A stretch of DNA of 64,000 nt from Portulaca oleracea. Its lineage: Eukaryota > Streptophyta > Magnoliopsida > Caryophyllales > Portulacaceae. The position numbers and the translations under genes are program-made. Where the stretch lies: contig CM055872.1 in NCBI GenBank assembly GCA_029582165.1, positions 27,884,243-27,948,242 of the forward strand, read 5' to 3'. This document shows positions 60,769 through 64,000 of the stretch, piece by piece (within the stretch, counting starts at the first letter, position 1; each line of letters begins with the position of its first letter). Below the pieces are notes generated by a model. That model ran no database searches, had not been told where the DNA came from, and saw only the letters and a program-made list of their open reading frames with translations.

Positions 60769-61923
60769 ATGGCTTTAGTCATGGCAACCAACAAGTTTAC
60801 TGTTCCTGACATGTCTAAATTGGAACCCTTGGATGGAAAGAATTACAAGCGTTGGTCTGTTAGGATTAAGTTTTATCTTGAACAAATTGATGTTGCCCAT
60901 ACCCTAGACGAGAAAAAGAAATTACCTCCTGCTACTGATGCTCAAGTTGTGTCCGATTATGATGTCAAGTATGCTAGAGATGATCAAACTTGTAAAGGAA
61001 TGTTGCTTCATTACATGAATAATGCTTTGCTTGATATTTACATGAAGTTTGATTCTGCTTATGAGATTTGGTCTGCGCTCAAAAAGAAATATGGGAATGA
61101 TGATGCGGGGTCTAAGAGATATGTTGTGAGTAGATGGTTAAATTTTCAAGTTGGTGATGATAAGCCTATTATAGATCAAATTCATGAGTATGAAAACCAA
61201 TGTTCTGCAATTGCTTCTGAAGGACTGAAAATCTGTGATGTTACCCTTGCTATTGTTCTGATTGAAAAGTTGCTTTCCTCCTGGAAAGAGTACCGAAACC
61301 AGTTAATGCACAAGGAAACTGATCTGACCCTAGAAGACTTGGTTGGGCACTTGAAAATTGAGGAAGAAAACCGTATCAAGGACAAGGGGCTACAAATTTA
61401 TTCTAACTCTTCTGGTGCTAATCTGGTTGAATCAAAATCTTATAATGACAGGTTCAAGAATAAAGGGAAGAGTCCTCAAGCAAGCAACTTCAAGTCTCCG
61501 GGCAAAAAGTATAAATTTCAAGGGAAATGTCACGAGTGCGGCAAACCGGGACACAAGGCCAAGGACTGTAGAAGCAAAAACAAAAAGAATCAAGCCAACC
61601 TCGCTGAGACACTTGAGACTATCATTGCCATGGTCTCGGAAGTGAACCTTGCTGATAACAACGTCGAGTGGGTGGTCGACACTGGAGCCACCAAACACAT
61701 ATGCACAGACAGAAGCCTCTTCCAAACATTTGAGAAAGTGGATGGCGAAACCGTTTATATGGGAAATGCCGCTACTGCCTCCATTCAAGGGAAAGGGAAG
61801 ATCTCTTTAAAACTAACTTCTGGCAAAGTTTTATCTCTCACTGATGTGCTATGTGTACTGAAATGCGTAGAAACCTCATTTACGGAAATTTGCTTCTTAG
61901 AAGTGGTCTCAATCGACCCTTGA
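60769..61923 (+). CDS. Copia C gag-protease frame
   Basis: ATG 60769, 14 bases after the LTR end; the open frame begins slightly earlier at a GTG. 384 codons. The Gag body has DGKNYKRWSVRIKFYL and EIWSALKKKYG, the CCHC knuckle is CHECGKPGHKAKDC at about residues 256-269, and the protease DTGATKHIC is near residue 305. A one-base shift at about 61853 ends the frame prematurely: the expected MRRNLIYGNLL is readable in the next frame. Apart from that, the Gag part looks intact. Confidence 0.88.
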   Translation: MALVMATNKFTVPDMSKLEPLDGKNYKRWSVRIKFYLEQIDVAHTLDEKKKLPPATDAQVVSDYDVKYARDDQTCKGMLLHYMNNALLDIYMKFDSAYEIWSALKKKYGNDDAGSKRYVVSRWLNFQVGDDKPIIDQIHEYENQCSAIASEGLKICDVTLAIVLIEKLLSSWKEYRNQLMHKETDLTLEDLVGHLKIEEENRIKDKGLQIYSNSSGANLVESKSYNDRFKNKGKSPQASNFKSPGKKYKFQGKCHECGKPGHKAKDCRSKNKKNQANLAETLETIIAMVSEVNLADNNVEWVVDTGATKHICTDRSLFQTFEKVDGETVYMGNAATASIQGKGKISLKLTSGKVLSLTDVLCVLKCVETSFTEICFLEVVSIDP

Positions 61924-62944
61924 AGGAAATCGCATTATCCTTACCAAAAATGGGGAGTTTGTGGGAAGGGCTTTTGTAACCATCTTGGACTTGTGATTCT
62001 AGATCTTTGTATGTGTGAAAGTGAATGAAAATCTGGAACTTCTTCTGCTTATATTGTTGAGTCTCTTGATTTATGGCATGCTAGATTAGGACATGTGAAT
62101 GTTGCCTCCATTAAAAGGCTAAAGCACCTGACCTTAATTCCTAATCTGATTAATAATAAGTTCTCTAAATGTGAAGTGTGTGTTGAGGCTAAGTTTCATA
62201 GCAAACCTCATAAATCAATAGAGCATAACTGAGCTTCGAGCTAGTTCATAGTGACTTAGGGGACTTCAAGAATCATATGTCTAGAGGTGGCAAAAGATAC
62301 TACATTACTTTTGTGGATGACTACTCTAGATTTACTATGGTTTACCTCCTAAACTCTAAGGATGAGGCAGAAGAGATGTTCTTAAAGTATAAAGTCAAGT
62401 TGAAAATCACCAATAGAAAGATTAAGAGATTAAGGAGTGATAGAGGAGGAGAGTATGACTCCACCTCACTTAAAAGTTCTGTGAGGAAAATGGGATAGTC
62501 CATGAACGAAACTGCTCCTTATGAACCCCAAAGAAACTGGCATAGTGAAAGAAAGAACAGTCCTTAAAGAATATGATGAATGCCATGTTGATTAGTTACG
62601 TATGCACGATAATATGTGGGAGAAGCTATTCTTCTGCTTGTCATGTGCTTAGTGTACCTCGTAAGAAGTTAGATAAGACTCCTTATGAACTCTGGAAGGG
62701 TTACCCACCCAACCTGAGATTCTTGAAAGTGTGGGGGTGTCTTGCTAAAGTTGGGTTACCTGATTTCAAAAGAAACAAGATAGGGCCAAAAACTGTTGAT
62801 GCTGTATTCATTGGATATGCTTATCAAAGTGCTGCTTATAGATTTATTACTAAAGGTGCGAATGGATCTTACATGCATGGTAATATTATAGAAGCAAGAG
62901 ATGCTGAATTCTTTGAGCACATTTTCCCATTGAAATGTGCATAA
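61924..62944 (+). pseudogene. Copia C integrase region, broken
   Basis: LWHARLGHVNVASIKRL (about 62070) and CEVCVEAKFHSKPHKS give the zinc-binding part. The core is seen at 62277-62498 (RYYITFVDDYSRFTMVYLL, LRSDRGGEY). A shifted and partly damaged stretch follows, then 62573-62944 (TPYELWKGYPPNLRFLKVWG, DAVFIGYA, EARDAEFFE). Stops and shifts lie near 61980, 62230 and 62500. Confidence 0.87.
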
Positions 62945-62981
62945 CATGTTCAACTGCTTTCTCTACTGCATCGCATCTCCA

Positions 62982-64000
62982 CCTGTTGAGCATGAGGCTG
63001 AACCTAGAAGGAGTAAAAGACCCAGAAAGGAACTTTCCTTTGGACCTGACTTTATTACCTCTTTCTTGACCGAGCATGACTTCTTATGTGATGAAATTAT
63101 TTCTGTGTATATCATTGAGGAAGACCCCAAAACATATGACGAAGCAATGAAATCCATTGATTCTGTCTTCTGGAAAGAAGCCATCAGCAGTGAACTTGAG
63201 TCCATTCTGAGTAATAGAACATGGATTCTGACTGACCTTCCTAGAGGTTGTAAACCACTAGGGTGTAAATGGGTGTTTAAAAGGAAGTTGAAAGCCGATG
63301 GATCAATTGATAAATACAAAGCTCGACTTGTGGTAAAAGGGTACAATCAGAGAAAGGAGATTGACTATTTCGATACTTACTCTCCTGTTACCAAAATTGC
63401 CACTATTAGAGCCTTGCTTGTTATTGCTTCTATTCATGACTTATATGTGCATCAAATGGATGTGAAAACTGCTTTTCTAAATGGGGACTTAGATGAAGAG
63501 ATATACATGGAGCAACCTGAAGGGTTGATTGTGCCTGGACAAGAAAACAAGGTATGCAGGCTTGTTAAATCTCTGTATGGGTTAAAACAGGCTCCCAAAC
63601 AATGGTATGAGAATTTTGACAGCACTATCACTGCTTTTAGATTTAGTGCAAATGAAGCTGATGCATGTGTTTATTCTAAGCATGATTCCAATGGATGTGT
63701 TATTATATGCTTATACGTGGATGACATGCTTATTTTTGGCACAAACATGGAAGTTATAAATGAGGTGAAAACTTTCTTGAGTTCTAAATTTGAAATGAAA
63801 GATATGGGTGAGGCTGAGGTGATTTTAGGAGTTAAGATTAAGAGAACTCCTGAAGGAATGTCTTTGAATCAGTCTCACTATATCGAAAAGATTCTTAGAA
63901 AGTTTAACTCTTTTGATGTGGAACCTGTAAGAACTCCTTATGATGCTAGCACTCATTTGAAGAAGCATAAAGGAGATCCTGTGTGTCAATCTGAATATGC
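62982..64000 (+). CDS. Copia C reverse transcriptase, open to the window edge
   Basis: One frame with no stop for over 1 kb: EAEPRRSKRPRKEL linker, [83 protein letters not shown], catalytic YVDDMLIFGTN and NQSHYIEKILRKF. RNase H should follow outside the window. This is the best-preserved catalytic domain here besides copia B. It lacks its own start and would need a pol polyprotein. Confidence 0.9.

Larger units (their letters stand above)
60111..64000 (+). mobile_element. Ty1-copia element at right edge (copia C), incomplete in window
   Basis: Its 5' LTR, gag, protease, integrase and RT lie in order and the element runs off the window. It is related in design to copies A and B (same LTR-to-gag spacing, Gag layout and pol order) but clearly a different family. 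Any 3' LTR and TSD lie outside. Confidence 0.93.

Overview
This is a plant nuclear DNA window, most likely from a eudicot. It is AT-rich, with long AT and trinucleotide microsatellites and dense nested retrotransposons. It also holds one spliced nuclear gene for a thylakoid-lumen immunophilin. I see no bacterial, plasmid or phage features.

Only two host genes can be supported, and they converge. One is a single-exon gene at 21873-22370 (+) for a small protein with an N-myristoylation-type start (MGLSAS). The other is a complete seven-exon gene at 23131-27968 (-) for the lumenal FKBP-type isomerase FKBP16-3. MITE-like inverted repeats sit upstream of both genes, and one with terminal inverted repeats (TIRs) and a target-site duplication (TSD) lies in FKBP intron 1.

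Layout: 1-1083 and 13422-14715 are one older sequence, probably a Ty3-like LTR carrying ~180 bp tandem repeats. It is split by a tandem Ty1-copia array (LTR-A-LTR-B-LTR, 1089-13416) bounded by one 5 bp TSD. Copy A holds a solo LTR (5384-6654). A second Ty3-like LTR piece and a tiny Helitron candidate follow. A LINE (16081-21304, -) has a perfect 16 bp TSD. After the host genes come MITEs, TA microsatellites and a LINE tail. A second LINE (29825-42595, -) with a 15 bp TSD contains a Ty3 element (31699-37749) and a separate solo LTR (39564-40963). Next are a 343 bp Helitron (42678-43020) and a probable solo LTR (43621-46144). A DNA transposon with ~500 bp inverted arms (46955-56028) was split by a Ty1-copia element (47718-55327), which itself holds a second solo LTR of the 5384 family (51301-52700). 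A decayed LINE (56870-60050) precedes another copia element whose RT frame is still open when the window ends (60111-64000).

Almost every mobile-element gene is broken. The exceptions are long open RT/RNase H frames in copia B and in the right-edge copia. Target-site duplications let the insertion order be read: LINE before Ty3 and solo LTR, inverted-repeat transposon before copia before solo LTR. I found no coherent new enzymatic system. The least explained signals are clusters of palindromes just upstream of the TATA box in two unrelated LTR families, a GACCAATGA ORF1/ORF2 overlap shared by two LINEs, and a tandem copia pair sharing the same disabling mutations.
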